Positions 10,306 through 23,602 of a DNA stretch of 64,000 nucleotides are shown in pieces. The first letter of the stretch is position 1. Each line of letters starts with the position of its first letter. Source of the DNA: Tetrahymena thermophila SB210 (Eukaryota > Ciliophora > Oligohymenophorea > Hymenostomatida > Tetrahymenidae). The position numbers and the translations under genes were made by a program. The notes beneath the pieces were generated by a model, which had not been told where the DNA came from, ran no database searches, and saw only the letters and a list, made by a program, of their open reading frames with translations. Where the stretch lies: the NCBI RefSeq assembly GCF_000189635.1, contig NW_002476523.1, positions 1-64,000 of the forward strand, read 5' to 3'.

Positions 10306-13300
10306 ATGACTTCAAGAAACCCTTTATTTATATCCAAAAGTTTTTTCGAAATTATCCCGCCTGAGCAAGGTAAAATGCAATTAAAATGAATTCAACGAGT
10401 TATCATTTAGAAACTTGTTCATATCTAAGAAAAGACATGATGAAAAAACTTATTTTATTTTAAAATTGAAAATAATTAGATGTGATTTACACAGAAGTGA
10501 GAAATGGAATTTATGAGGGATAATTAGTTCAAAATAAAAGATAAGGAAAAGGGATTTTTATTTGGGATGACTCTTCAGTATATGTAGGTATTTACTAACA
10601 GTTTTAATTTATATTTTAGAAGAATTCATAATTTTTATTCTCACATTTAACATCAAACATATTTATATTAATTAGGTGATTGGCTTAACGATCAGCCTCA
10701 CGGAGAAGGTATTCTGTTTTTGAACCATGGCTGCTATGCATTCGGTTCTTTTGAAGGTGGAAAATTGAATGGTAAGGCTATGGTAAAATTTGCAAATGAA
10801 AGCAGGATTTTTGGACAATGGAGATAGAACCAGTTAAGAGGAATTTGTTTCTTTTACGACCACGAAAAAAGAGAGTGGAAAATGTGTGAATTTAAGTAAG
10901 GAGTTCTTTTTAGAATACTTGAAATACAAGAAAATTCACCAATGGGTTAATAGTCTTAGTTTTTTTCTGCAAGTAGTCCTTATAATTATATTCTGAATAC
11001 AGATATTCCAATTCCTCTTTTCCCTCAATTTTCAAGAAGAGATTTTGAGTTATTTTCATTGAGCAGCATTCTCTAGAGAATCACTAATATTTCTTAAAAC
11101 ACTATCATAGTAAATTAATATTTTCGCTTTCTAAACATTTCTAACTTCTTTCTGTATTTATTTATCTATTAATTTTGTTATTACACAGGGACAAAAATAA
11201 TTAGCTTTCATAAATCTTGGAGAAGAGCTGAATTATTTTGGTTTAATTTAAAATGGAATACCTGAAGGGCTAGGTGTGACTTTATCAGGAGATATTCTGA
11301 AAAACATTGGAACTTTCAAAGTAATGTTTAAAAAAAATATTTTAATATTATTTAAAATAATGAATTCTTTTTGAAGTAATCAATAATGCAAGGTATCGGG
11401 AGAATTTACAGTGAAAATGGATTAATTTTTGATGGAAACTTTGAAAAAGGACATTTAAGTGGATTAGGGTATTTGTATAACAGTGAAACAAATATATTTT
11501 ATGAAGGACTTTTCTATGAAAACGAGTGCAATAAATTGTTTAAAAAATCAAAAGGCTTTCAAATAGAAACTATTATAAAGCAAAGGTAAAATTAGCATAA
11601 ATAAGGTTGCTGCTTTAGAAATTAAATACTTGTTTTGGAGATATGTCAAATATTAAATGGTTAAATGCCATTATTAAATCTTTTTAGAAACAGCAAATCC
11701 TTTAACACTGAGGAAGTTTAATCTATAGTGTAAGCAGATAATAACCCTATTTACAGTTTTATTTAAGCTAACAAAGAATACATAGAAAATAAAAGACACA
11801 ATTGCTTTTTTTATCCAAATTAAATAGTTAATAGATAGTTATTTAATACTTCTTCTCTTTCTTCTCATCAAGGTTTATAAATAAATTCTTATCCGTATGA
11901 AGAATATGAGTTTTCTCTTCATGAATTTCAAAGATAATTGGAAAAACCTAGATTGAGCACAATAATGGCAGAAAACTAAAAATTTGAAGAAAAAATTAAT
12001 AATCCTCAAAATAATTTTAGCAATACTAGCACAAATAGCATCCTAAACCTTCGTAGCAATATATATCTTAGATAATAAAAGAATTACTCTTCCCCTGGAT
12101 AGAATAGGAACCTCTAATCTGCAATAAATTCTAATCAAATGAATACAAAGACTTCTTCTCCCTTAGAAAAAACTCCAGAAAGCTACGTCTCTTACTTCAA
12201 TGATTTACAAGCCTAAACTCCTTAAAGAAAAACCCCTCTATAAAAAAAATATTCAATTGAAAATAGCTCTCTAGAAAAAAAACAAATGTTTTCAAACACT
12301 CAAGGATCAAATCACAATTCAGTTTCGCAGTTTTCATAAAAAAATCCATATTTTCAAATAATACCACAAAACCAAGAAAATATAGAAAGCTAGAGAAATT
12401 CATCATTAAAAAAAAATTAAAACCAAAATTCTTCAGATAAAAATTATGTAAAATTTTTTTATTTTCTTTTTCAAAAGTCATTCTTTTCTTTTTAAAAATC
12501 AATTTACTTAGAAAATAAAAATAGTTTTTAATAAAAAATGAGTATTTTGTGATTTAAATTAATTAAAGAAGCTAGGATTTTATTTAAAAATATTTAATTG
12601 ATAGCTATGATGGATATGATTTAGAAATTAAATTTATTGATAAGTTTCTATTGATTTTCAGAATAACTTTTCAAACTAAAAAATTAATACAAAACAAATT
12701 CAATTTTTAAATGAAAATAAAAAAAGAAATAATTAATTTTTTTAATTTAATTAATAAATTTTAAATGGGAATTTTGATATTTTGATATTTAATTTTAATT
12801 ATTTGAATGAATTTTATTAATAAATTATAAAAAATCATAGGAAAATCCAATGAAGCTTTAAAATCCTTTTTATAATACAAAGACGACAAAAAAATAAGGG
12901 AATTGGCTCTATGAGCAAATAAGAGCTCGAAGTAATACTCCTAATTTGAGATACAACGATGACAGAAATAATATTAGTAATAATAACACAATCAATATTC
13001 ATTCTATTGATACAGTAGTTGAAAGAAACATGTCGAATAATTAAAGTCAAAATTTAAGTTAAAGCTATATTTAAAATAACTCTTTGAATAGTTTTAATAA
13101 TTAAAAAAATGGTTTTTATCAAAAAAATAATCATCAACCCAACATTCAAATGAAGAATTAATAATATTCTTCTATTTAAAATCCATTTAAAAGCTAAATT
13201 AATGTGACTCATAATACAAGTTATTCTTCAATTAATTAAAACAACAATTTGAATGAGACAAAAAACCAAATGAGCAACCAATATATTCCTAAGAGCAAAA

Positions 13301-13749
13301 TTTTCAATAGACCTAAAAGCAGTTTAAATCAGATGACATAAAATATGCAACAATAGTAGATTTCTTAAAGAGAACTTGCCTAACCTATTAGATTTTAGAC
13401 CACAAATGAAAGTATCAGTAAAAGAAGCATTTCTCCTTTTTAGAGCTACAACACTTCTTATAATTAATAATAAAACAACAGGAGTAGGAGTACTTCAAAA
13501 CAGGTCTCACCACTTAGAACTAAGCAAAAATCTAATAACAATTTTTCTCCAATAGTATAAAATATTTATAGAAAAAATAGCTCCTCATAAAATAAATTGT
13601 TTTAATAATAAACAACTCAGCAAAGAGATTCAAAAGATTTGACTAATTAAAATAGTTTCATTTAAAAAAACAAAAAAATGTAACAAAAGAAACAAAAAGA
13701 AAATATAAAATAAGTTCATCTTCGACTCCCAAGCTCTTTTTTTAAGTGA
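10306..13749 (+). CDS. MORN-repeat protein with long Q/N/S-rich tail
   Basis: Six exons, all in phase: 10306-10369, 10480-10587, 10676-11109, 11189-11320, 11377-12447, 12841-13749; 905 aa. MORN repeats (YxG then GxG spaced by about ten residues) are clear in residues 25-120 (YEGQLVQNKRQGKGIFIW, VGDWLNDQPHGEGILFL, FGSFEGGKLNGKAMVKF). They return around residues 205-285 (FGLIQNGIPEGLG, MQGIGRIY, FDGNFEKGHLSGLGYLY, FYEGLFYEN). The remaining two thirds is low-complexity Q/N/S/K-rich sequence with scattered basic stretches. MORN repeats bind lipids or act as scaffolds, and in ciliates such proteins are often cortical or ciliary; that location is inference. The 393-nt intron before the last exon is the longest of the gene. 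The final TGA follows a basic segment (KKQKENIKQVHLRLPSSFFK). Confidence 0.85.
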
Positions 13750-14127
13750 CTTGATGATTGATGATACTAAAAATTATGAATATAAATAAATTAAAATATT
13801 AATTGCCTTTGTACATATTACCATAAATAAAAACCTAATTTTAAATTAAAATTTATATAATAAATTTCATTGAGCAAATATTCTTTCATTCATTTTGGAT
13901 ATTTTTTAGCATTTGTTTAATCTGTGGAATTTAATTTATACTAAACAATTTTTTTTTTTGAATTAATGATAGACACCATAACTAAAATTTTTATAAGTCT
14001 TTTAATTTGATGTATTTATTTATTTGATAGAGAAATTGTGAAAATTGTTAGTTAATAATTAATTAATTATTTGATAACTAAATTATATCAATAAGAAGAA
14101 TTTAAAATAGGTAATAAGCATTTTAAA

Positions 14128-14580
14128 ATGCCTAGAATTTAGAATAATAAAACAAAGAAAACTCCACCTGGATGGGATAGAATAGAATAAAAGTTATTAG
14201 AGTTAACAAATAAGATGAGAGACGTTGAAAACGAACCTCATGAAGGCAAAAGAAAAGTAGAAGCTTTATGGCCAATATATTAAATTCATCATGAAAGATC
14301 AAGATATGTTTACGAAATGTTCTATAAAGCGAAGCCTGAAGATAAGATTTCTAGAGAATTATATGAATATTGCTTACGTGAAAAGTGGGCTGACGCAGAT
14401 TTAATTGCCAAATGGAAGAAGAAAGGTTATGAGAAATTATGTTGTCTATAATGCATCCAACCCAAAGATCATAATTATGGAGGAACTTGCATTTGCAGAG
14501 TTCCCAAGGGTTCGTTAGAAGAAGGCAAGGTCGTATAATGTTAAGCATGTGGATGCAGAGGATGTGCATCATGTGACTGA
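14128..14580 (+). CDS. BUD31: BUD31/G10 spliceosome protein
   Basis: One uninterrupted exon of 150 codons, the usual length of BUD31/G10 (144-157 aa). Features seen: N-terminal [20 protein letters not shown], then [40 protein letters not shown] and [20 protein letters not shown]. The C-terminal cysteine cluster has CCLQC...[10 protein letters not shown]...[16 protein letters not shown], which binds zinc in known structures. BUD31 is a component of the activated spliceosome (Prp19-associated and retention complexes), acts in the nucleus and is close to universal in eukaryotes. The gene is intronless here, and its codon use is typical of a well-expressed gene. Identification is secure. Confidence 0.97.
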
Positions 14581-16917
14581 TAAAATAATTCATACTTAAA
14601 TAGCAATAAATAAAAAAAAGAATTAAAGCTTATAAAAATTGATTATAATTTAATAAAATGGCAGCTTCGTAAAATATTGATTGAAATAGACTTGATATAT
14701 AATTCTTTAAATTTTTCACTCAAATATCTATCTACTTTATATAATGAGCATCACTCACTAAGATAATTTCTAAAGCTTTCAGATATATATTATTACAGAT
14801 AACTTTGTTTTGTTTTATGTCATTAATTATTTTATGTGTTAAAACATATAAAATTAATAAATAATTCATATATATCAAAAAAATTCAATTTTTATAAACA
14901 TAGCATGGCTAATTCAAAAAACTATTTAATAAGATAAATATAATGATTTTGTACATAATTCCATTCAGTAAGTTAAATAATGAACGAAGGATTTTATCTA
15001 TCTTTCTTATTCATAAACAATGTGAATATTTATTTTATGTGCCTTATTAAATCCCTTTATTAGTATAGACTAATATCATCTAAATTTGATTTTTTATAAT
15101 ATATTTTTTAATTTTTAGAAAAAACATTTTATTCTGTAAAACTTTTAAAATAACATAATAAATTGAGAAAATCAATTATAATTTATTTTGAGTAACAAAT
15201 AAATATAATAACTCAAAAATATAATCAGATAATTGTTAATCTGTAATAAATATATCTAAACTATCATTAAATCTATTCTATGTTTAATAATTAATAAAAT
15301 TAATAATTAATGTTAAAAAACTTGATTGAAAAAACTAATTTATGCTTTTTTTTATAATTGAATATTTTACTTTTGCAAGATAATTTAATTTAATTTAATA
15401 AGTTCAATAAATAATCATTTTCAATAAGCAGCTTCATACTGTAAAAATAAGTTCATCATTTTTCTTTATTCTTTATTAAACTGATAAGAATCAACTTCCA
15501 TATTTGTAATAATTAATTTTGTTTATTTTAAATTTGTAAAAAAACCTTTCACATAAAATATTAATTTGCAATCTTAAATGATAAAATAATTAACTCACTG
15601 AGAAAGTTAAAGAAGCTTATTTCTTTTACAATTTTTCTTGAAAATTTATAAGTTAGCAATCTAACTAATTATCTATATAACATATTTGATACATTTCACT
15701 TAGATTATATATATTCTAATTTATAAAAAAGGGTACTATTATTTTTAAAAATTATTGCACTACTCATCAGTTCATCGTTAAATTTTATTTTTCAATTAAA
15801 ATACATATTTTCATATTGTTTATTATTACTAAGGAAATATAGTTTATAAATAATTCATGCAATTTATATTAGTCATAAGTTACAAATTTAATAGATTATC
15901 TGTATCAGAGATATGATAAGTTGCTAAAAAGTTTTAAATGACTAACTTTGTAGAGCTTCTTTCTAGTTTTCATTCAAAATCAGTTTATATTTTTTGAAGT
16001 AATTTATTAAATACAAATAGAAAAATTACTTTTAATAAGGTTACATTTATAAATTTATTGACTTAAGTTATTAATTTTAATCATGAGATAAAATGTAATG
16101 ATATCTCTCAAAATAAAAACTGTTTAAGTATTTAGTAATATTTTTAACACATAAATTGTCATATTAAACTAATTTATTAAATAAGAAAAAAAATTAACCC
16201 AAATTTCTAACTTTTAACAATTTATAAAATTGTAAACGAAATTTCTAGTGAGTCGCCCAGTATGTTTAATGTTAAATATTTTATTTAACTTTTGTTACAA
16301 AAGATATTTAATCCTGCAAATGAATGTTACAGATATTTAGAATACTGATTCTTTTTTAAAAGCTCTTCAGTAAATTAAAAGGAAATTATTATCTATTAAT
16401 TGGAAAAGAAAAAGAAAAATTTAGATAATTCAATTAGCAATTACTCAATATCAAAGAAAATTTTTACATGAAAATATTTTAAAAAATATAAGAAGTAATT
16501 ATTTAAGAAGTATTCAAAATACCATAAAAATAATAATCAACAATATTTAAATAATTTAATTAATAAATATTTTATAATAAGCGAGATTTATAAATTATTT
16601 TAAAGGAAGTATTTTATGTTATAATTGTTGAGGGAAGTATTTCTACTTAAGCTTACAATTGACGCAAATATGATTTAATTTAATAGAAATACTTTATTTA
16701 GATATAAAATTTGAGGTTTAATCTTGCTTAACTGTTGTTATTAAAAACTATTACTGGTAACAAAATAAGTTAGTTCAAATAAATTAACATATCTGATTTT
16801 ATAATTCAGGTGTGGTTTATTAGATTTTCCAAATGACAGATATTTATGAGAATAGATTTATTTTAATTAAAAATTTTTTAATTTATAATGAAAAAAAATT
16901 ATAATTTAATTGTACCC
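14581..16917. other. AT-rich intergenic region
   Basis: About 2.3 kb of very AT-rich sequence downstream of BUD31. I found no tRNA, no repeat array and no reading frame with convincing amino-acid composition on either strand. A short GC-richer word (GAGTCGCCCAG) at about 16250 is isolated. Confidence 0.7.
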
Positions 16918-17656
16918 AGTAGAAAAAATATTCAAAATTCGTTTAGTTAAATATTTGCCAGATTTAAGTGCTTTATCGATGGCGAGTTAATTTATGTAAA
17001 CTAAAACCAAAATACAAAGGATTTAAAACCGAAAAATACAATAAAGAATAAATTTCATTTTTAAAATTTCTAAATAAAAAAGTTTTTTCAACAATAATAA
17101 AAAAATATTAGAATTTTTTTAAATATTTTAAAATAACCTGCTGGATTAAATTATTAAGTAAGGAGATAATCTAGGTTGATTTAAATACCAAAATATAATG
17201 GGTTCTAGTAGAATTACATTAAATATCTAATTATTTTAATGATGTAATTAAAATAAGTAAATTAGTTTACTGTTTAATTTTTAATAAATTTTTTTGGATA
17301 ATTTTAATCTTGAACTTTGTAAACAAGTATTTTCTAACTATTATTTGCTAAGTCATAGAAATTTATTTAAGAATAGTCTGCTTGCAGTCTTAGGAAAATT
17401 AAAAAATGTAATTAGAGAGCGCATTAAATTATTAGTAGAATTCGGATTATAATATTTAATGTACTTATTGTAAATATGGAAAGAATACCATGAAAATTGA
17501 TGGCAAAAAAAATACTTACTTGAATTAGAGATATGTTATAATAAATTACTCGAATCAAATAATCAAAAATTAATAAATTAATGGGAAAATAGTTGAGAAA
17601 AAGGTTTATTGCAGAGTGATAGCAATGAATTGATTATATGCAAGATAAATAAATGA
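16918..17656 (+). pseudogene. Decayed protein gene remnant with in-frame TGA codons
   Basis: Two segments read like protein. 16918-17062 gives SRKNIQNSFSQIFARFKCFI and DGELIYVNQNQNTKDLKPK. 17297-17656 gives one 120-codon frame (DNFNLELCKQVFSNYYLL, LLAVLGKLKNVIRERIKLLV, EFGLQYLMYLLQIWKEYHEN, YLLELEICYNKLLESNNQKL). The second is interrupted by two internal TGA codons in the same frame, near 17500 and 17594, before the terminal TGA, with no GT/AG pair that would remove them. The two segments are separated by about 230 bp of unconvincing sequence. The even amino-acid mix and amphipathic helices argue for a once-functional gene. No family was recognised. Read-through or selenocysteine use of TGA is a less likely alternative. 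Confidence 0.4.
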
Positions 17657-18659
17657 AAGGTAAATTATAGAAGAAAATGCTTTCGAGCTCTCTTAGTAAA
17701 ACTTGCAAATTTAATATCAATTAGCCAGTCAGTCAGTACAACTAGTTATTTAGTATTAAGAAAATTTATTTTGTAAATAGATAGATCAACTTTAGGGCAT
17801 TTGAAATACAATCCATGCAGAGTAAACCCATAAATGAAGTGATTAAAATATTCATATAGAATTTTTTTGTTTTAATAAAATAAAGCAAAATAGTTAGAAA
17901 TATAGTTAGTTAGTTAATTTATTTACTTTTATTAACAAAAAAATTAATTAAGGTGCAAAAACAATATTTAATTAGGACAGGTAAGTTCTAATTCTCTCAA
18001 AAAAATGAAAGAAAGACTGCTGCCCATAAATAATTAAATAACCCCCACTTTTTTGTTTGTTTGTTTGCTTGTTTTATTTAGTTCATTATAAAATAAATAG
18101 TAATCAAGAACAAAAACTAAAATTTTGATATGATGAATAAAACAATCAAACAAAAAAAAGTAAAATCGATTGATTAAATGGAAATTAAAAATCAGGTAAC
18201 TCGCTATAAAGTTTCTTAAGTGCTGATTAAAGAATTAGATTGGTTTTTGATATTTGTTTGTTTGTATGTAATGATCAATTATTTAATAAATACATGAATT
18301 AGTGAATAAGAGAATATATACATATGTATATATACTTATAAGCTTGTTTGTTTTTATGCTTATCTATCTATCATTTGAATTAATAGTATATTTTTAATTT
18401 AAACATTAAGAGAGATAATAAATAAATAAATTAATTGATTGGAGTGTCAGTCAAAACAATTTTAAAGAAGGTAAAAGGCCATATTGAAAATTATCGGCGC
18501 TAAAGTAGAAGTCGATTTAACGGAAGTCTAAAATCAAAAAGGAAATTACATTTAATAAGGGAGTATCTATACATTTATAATTGGCTACTTTGACAAAGCT
18601 CTAAAAAAAATATATCTAATTAGAATAATTAAGCAAAAAAAAATATTTATTAAATTTAA
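17657..18659. other. Intergenic region; unexplained open segment 18437-18662
   Basis: Mostly AT-rich sequence with short tetranucleotide runs (GTTT near 18055-18075, TTGT near 18255-18266). From about 18437 to a TGA at 18661-18663 one plus-strand frame is open for about 75 codons and looks protein-like in its middle (AILKIIGAKVEVDLTEVQNQ and GSIYTFIIGYFDKALKKIYL). It has no ATG near its beginning and runs into the start codon of the VWA gene in another frame. It may be a decayed exon, an upstream exon not in phase, or 5' leader. Confidence 0.45.
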
Positions 18660-21011
18660 ATGAATAACTTAGAAGGATTCCGCAATCATACTAATCTGAA
18701 AGATATACTTCAGGTGAAAATAAAACCTATGCATAGTTATATCTAAATTAATCAGCAAAGTGATATCGTTATGCCGGTCATGATTGATATCCGTACTCAA
18801 ACTGAAAAGCCCCTTTCTAATTAACATATTTAGAATGATGATGACTTGACTAAAAGTTGTACACCTACTTCATCTCAAGCTTCTTGTAATATCGATATTG
18901 ATAGGTAACCACTCGATTTGATTTTTGTTATTGATTTGTCCATATCGATGAGGGGCAAAAAGATGAATCAGTTGAAGAAAACTATCTGCAATCTTATAAA
19001 TTTTCTTAACGAGAACGACAGAATGGCTCTCATCGGGTTTAACAACAGTGCTTAAAATTTATTTCCTCTTTCCCATCTTACTCAGCAAAACAAAAAGAAA
19101 GTTACTCAAATTTTAAATAGCATCCTCCCCATGGGTCTAACAAATATCACAGCGGGAATGATGGAGGCTATTAAGTAGTTAGAATCGTCTTTGATTAACA
19201 TAAGTACAGTTGCTGAAACAGGTGAAGGTGAAGAAGATGAAAAAGATACTCATGCTCAAAAGGAAAAGCGCATGCAGTAAGAAATGTAAACTGAAGAGAA
19301 TAAAGAAAAATACAAAGATCTACTCTCAAGAAGTGAGGTTATTAAACCTCAAAACGCTATCGATTATGATTTAAGTAATTCGTGTATAAACTTTGGTTAG
19401 AAAAAAGAAGAGCGTGTGAAGAGCATCTTTCTACTGAGCGATGGATTGGATGACAGATGCGATAAGAGTCTTGAAATGCTCAAAGTCAGAATTCAATCAG
19501 TTCCTATATAATTTAGCTTGAATACATTTGGTTATGGTGAGTAGCACGATGCTTATCTCATGAACGAAATTGCAAGTTACAAAGAAGGTAATTTCTACTA
19601 CATAGAGGATATTGACAAAACTGATTTATATTTCGCTGACGCACTAGGCGGACTTTTCTCTGTAGTAGGTAATTAGCTCGAATTCGATTTTTCTTTGTGC
19701 AGCCAAGCTCTTCTTGAAAACATTACAATTTCTAAAGTGTATGGAGATATGTGGAACTAGACCAGTGGTGGTTTTAATAATGCTAATGAGCAATCATTTA
19801 GCAAATATAGTTCTAACTAAAGCAATAAGTATAGTTTTAGAAGTGAATCGCCTTCAAAAATCGCTAAAAGTATCTTAGATTAGGTAAATCACCGCAGTGA
19901 ACAGCATTCTGCAGATTAGTTTATAACTAATATTAATAATAATCAAAATATTATTAATTAAAACTGTAATAGATTACAATCTGATAGTAATAACTCCTAA
20001 ACATCCCACTTTGCTAATTAAAGCAGCTTTAATAAAAAATCAGTCAATTTAACAGCTGATTTCACTCCTGTTAACGCAATCGTTAAGAATCGCTCATTTA
20101 ATCTAAATTAAATTTATTTCGGAGTATCTAAACAAATTTTGCTTGAAATAACTATTCCCTCCTAGTTGAATTTCCCTAACAATCTTTAATAAAGCGATTC
20201 TATAAACAATAATTTCGAAAATGATTCGCAAGGCACAAAAGAACAGTATGGATAATTTAAGAAATTTAGTGAATGCTTTAAAAATTAAGTTTTAGCAACA
20301 GGAAAACTAAAAGTTAAGGATTTACATGGATAAAATGTTGAGAAAACTGCTCACTTGGAAGTTATAATTTTGGAAGAAAATGAAGAATTAAATGAAGAAA
20401 TCCACATGAGCAACGAAGATGTTGAAATTAATTACCTTAGAGTGCAATGCGCTCAGGCCTTGTAAGAGGCAATGAATTCCGCCCTAAAAAATGAATTTAA
20501 TGAAAGTTAATCGATTATTAATAAAGCATTAGAATAGTTGTAGAAATCAAAGGTTTCAATCCAAAAAGCTCTTGCTAATCTCTAAAAAGATTTAGAAGAA
20601 TGCTTAGAAGCTTTGAAGCAAAAAATATCTCTCCAGTAATCGTCAAATCCTAACTCTCAGTCCTAATTATCCTACAGCTCCTCCCACAGTACATAAGATT
20701 AAAAAGAATGCGAGTAAGAAAAAGCCCATAACATCCGCAGAGCTTTTCTCTGTAAAAGTAGAGCCTACATGGAATAAAAGAGTGTTATGATTAATCTTGA
20801 CGAATATTAAAACAGCATTCAAAAGAACATCAAAAAATAAATAGAAATTCAAAACCAAAAGAAAGTCTTTTCTGCCGAAGAAGAGGAGAAAGAAAAAGAA
20901 ACAGAAAAGCCCGTCAAAGCCAAAAAAATATTGATTCCTCTTCAAAGAAAAAAGTTCTCCAGCATGAACGTTGCTATGAACGAAATTTCATCAATTGATG
21001 AATAAAAATGA
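18660..21011 (+). CDS. VWA-domain protein
   Basis: A single exon of 783 codons, ATG at 18660 (AAATTTAAATG context) to TGA 21009-21011. Residues 20-45 form a beta-rich lead-in (LQVKIKPMHSYIQI). The von Willebrand A domain follows at about 85-315. It has the metal-binding MIDAS motif D92-x-S94-x-S96 (FVIDLSISM), a GLTNI threonine at about 161, the FLLSDG aspartate, and IQFSLNTFGYGEQHD at the end of the fold. After an N/S-rich insert (about 370-470) a beta-rich segment and then a long helical, coiled-coil-like C-terminus follow (LRVQCAQALQEAMNSALKN, EQLQKSKVSIQKALANLQKD). The plan resembles VWA proteins with a C-terminal Vwaint-like region, as in plant WAV3-type proteins, but no RING finger is present. 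Probably cytosolic; no signal peptide. Partner unknown. Confidence 0.9.
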
Positions 21012-23602
21012 TTTTATAATAAAAATAGTAAATACATAAATAAATAAACAAACAAATAAACTTCTTTCCATCTTTCTCTTACTTTCTTACATAAATAATT
21101 AAAACAATAACTTCTTCAAATTTACATTACTTTAATAATACCCAACTAATTAAATCAATCAATAAATAAATAACTTATTAAAAGAGACATAGAATATTTA
21201 ACTGCTAGCTCAAGAAAAGTGAACTATTCTCTGCAAAATAATAAACTTACTTACATATATACCAACCTACCTACCTACATACCTACAAGCAAACAATCAA
21301 TCAAACAAATAAATAAATAAATTTATATAAATATAACTTATAAATATATTTTTGCTTTTAGCATTTTATTAAGTAAATCATTTGATTACCAAAAACCAAT
21401 AAATAAGTAAATAAATAAATAAATAAAATAAACCTTAAATAAATAACATTATGCTATTTATTTCTTTTGTTAATTAAAAACTAAATAACTAGTAAAACAA
21501 TAGGAATATTGGACTTCTTTTTGGCAAAAATTTTAATTTATTGACCAAAAATAATTTAATTTTACAATAACTATGTCAAAAATGAAAGTTAAACGCAAAT
21601 TATAAATTAAATTCAATAAACAAACAAATAAATAAATAAATATAATATATCTTTAAAGTATGTGTTATTAATTTAATTCTATTTTGAATATTTTATATTA
21701 TTCCATATATACATACATATATTAATTAAATATTTAGACATTTTTAAACATTTGCTACCTTTTCTTTTAATTAAATTCATATCTATTTCATCGTAGCTAA
21801 TAAAATACTTTTTAATCAGTCAAATTTGCAAAAATTACAAACCATCGAAAAATTAACATAATCAAATGACAAAAAATAGGTTCAAAGATTGAAATAATAG
21901 TTGATTTTCTAAAGATTTTTATAGGGTTTAAGCTGATTTAAAAAATAATATAGATTATTTAAATAAATTTAGAATAATATTTATCATTTAAATTTATTTA
22001 TCTTTTGAAAAAGAAATAAATATTTTAGAGTATTAATTTGGTTATATTAAAATAAAAGGGAAAAGTGTTACTTTTTTATTTTGGTTTTCTATTTTGTGTA
22101 AAATCTAATGAGTGAGTTCTTGATTTAACTAATTTTTTTTTGATTTCTTATGAGATTTGTTAGTTTATTAAAAGATTCATTCCAAGTTAACCTAAATTTT
22201 TATCATTTTTCACAAATAAATTAATCATTTATTTATTCTCAAAAAATAGACTTTCTTAGATAAATTTATAATTTTGCTAATAACACGAAGATTAAATTCA
22301 TATAAAATTAATCAAATTTCAATTTTATTAAAAATTTCAATTTTTTTAATGCAGTCACTCTATTTTCCTTTCCAAACATATTTTTTTTTTTGAATGATTA
22401 AGAAAACAAATTAAGTTTTAAGTGTTTTCTTAAATATCTTATGACTATTTTTGGTATTAATAGTTTTGATTAAAACTTTATTTCCGTATTTATTGTAAGG
22501 TTGATCTGTATTTAATAAAATTTTTTTGGAGATGTAAAAATATAATTCTCAAGTACTTGTTATTTATTAATGTAATCTGAATAAATTATCACGTAAAAAG
22601 ATAATCTGATTAATTTGGAAATCATAAAAGGATGAAGGAAGTAAGGAGTGAATGATTGAAATAAATTTCTTTAGTAGAAAATATACACTAAAGATTAAGC
22701 GTTTTAATAAACATTTTGAATTACTCTCTTTTTATATAAATTATGCACAAAAATTGACTAGTTAATCCAAAAATTGTGGTTATGATTTATTTTTAATTAA
22801 AAACAATTTTTTCTAATATTTCTTTATCCTATTTTCTTTAAAGATCTTCTAGGATTTGAAAAATTTATCTATTAAAATTTTGAATTAAGTTAAAGAATAA
22901 AATTCGGATATATTTTTTTTATGCCTCCTTGAATCAAACAACTTTTTGTCTCTTTTTGCTATTTATTATGATGGTTTTATAAAGTAGATACATAAAAATA
23001 GAAAAAAAGTAAATTTAGCTTGAAATAAGATTATTTTTATTTAGACTTTATGCTTATTTTTTTTAACAAATGATTGTATTCTTTGTAATAAATGATAAGT
23101 CAGTAATATAGATTTATAAACACCAAAATAGCTATTTAATATAAATGGGAATTTGTATGAAAATCAAAAATTTTGTTAAATAAGCGATGAAAAAAACACC
23201 GTAAGATAGATAGATAGAATAATAAGGATAATTAATTAATTATTCAATGAAGATTTGTGAATTATTTTTTAATTTAATTTATTAAAAAAATATAATTCAT
23301 TTTTCAATAAAAAAAAATTCAAACAAAAAAATAATAATCACAAAAACTTAATTAAGACTACATACATACTATTTAGTATTAAAAAAATTGTTTAGCTTTT
23401 TACAGTTGTTCTAAATAAATAAGCAAAAAAGCATTAATATAGCCAAATAGCAAAATAGTAGACTTAAGTAATTATTTTTAAAGCTCTCTCTAAAGCATAA
23501 AATACATTATATACTAAGACACTACTCATAATAAGGAATACTTTTGAATCTCATTTATAGCAGCCTGACGACTATTTTCTTATAAATTTATAAACAGCGA
23601 AG
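21012..23602. other. AT-rich intergenic region with AAAT/ATAA runs
   Basis: About 2.6 kb between the VWA and RING genes. Several stretches of imperfect AAAT or AATA tetranucleotide repeat occur (21045-21060, 21310-21330, 21400-21430, 21625-21645), common in this genome's spacers. No credible coding frame or RNA gene was found. Confidence 0.7.

Noticed and set aside
12197-12502. 101-residue minus-strand frame
   Set aside because: Opposite strand of exon 5 of the MORN gene, which is open in frame over more than 1 kb.
12835-14593. Minus-strand frames of 71 and 80 codons
   Set aside because: Antisense shadows of the MORN gene last exon and of BUD31, both securely identified on the plus strand.
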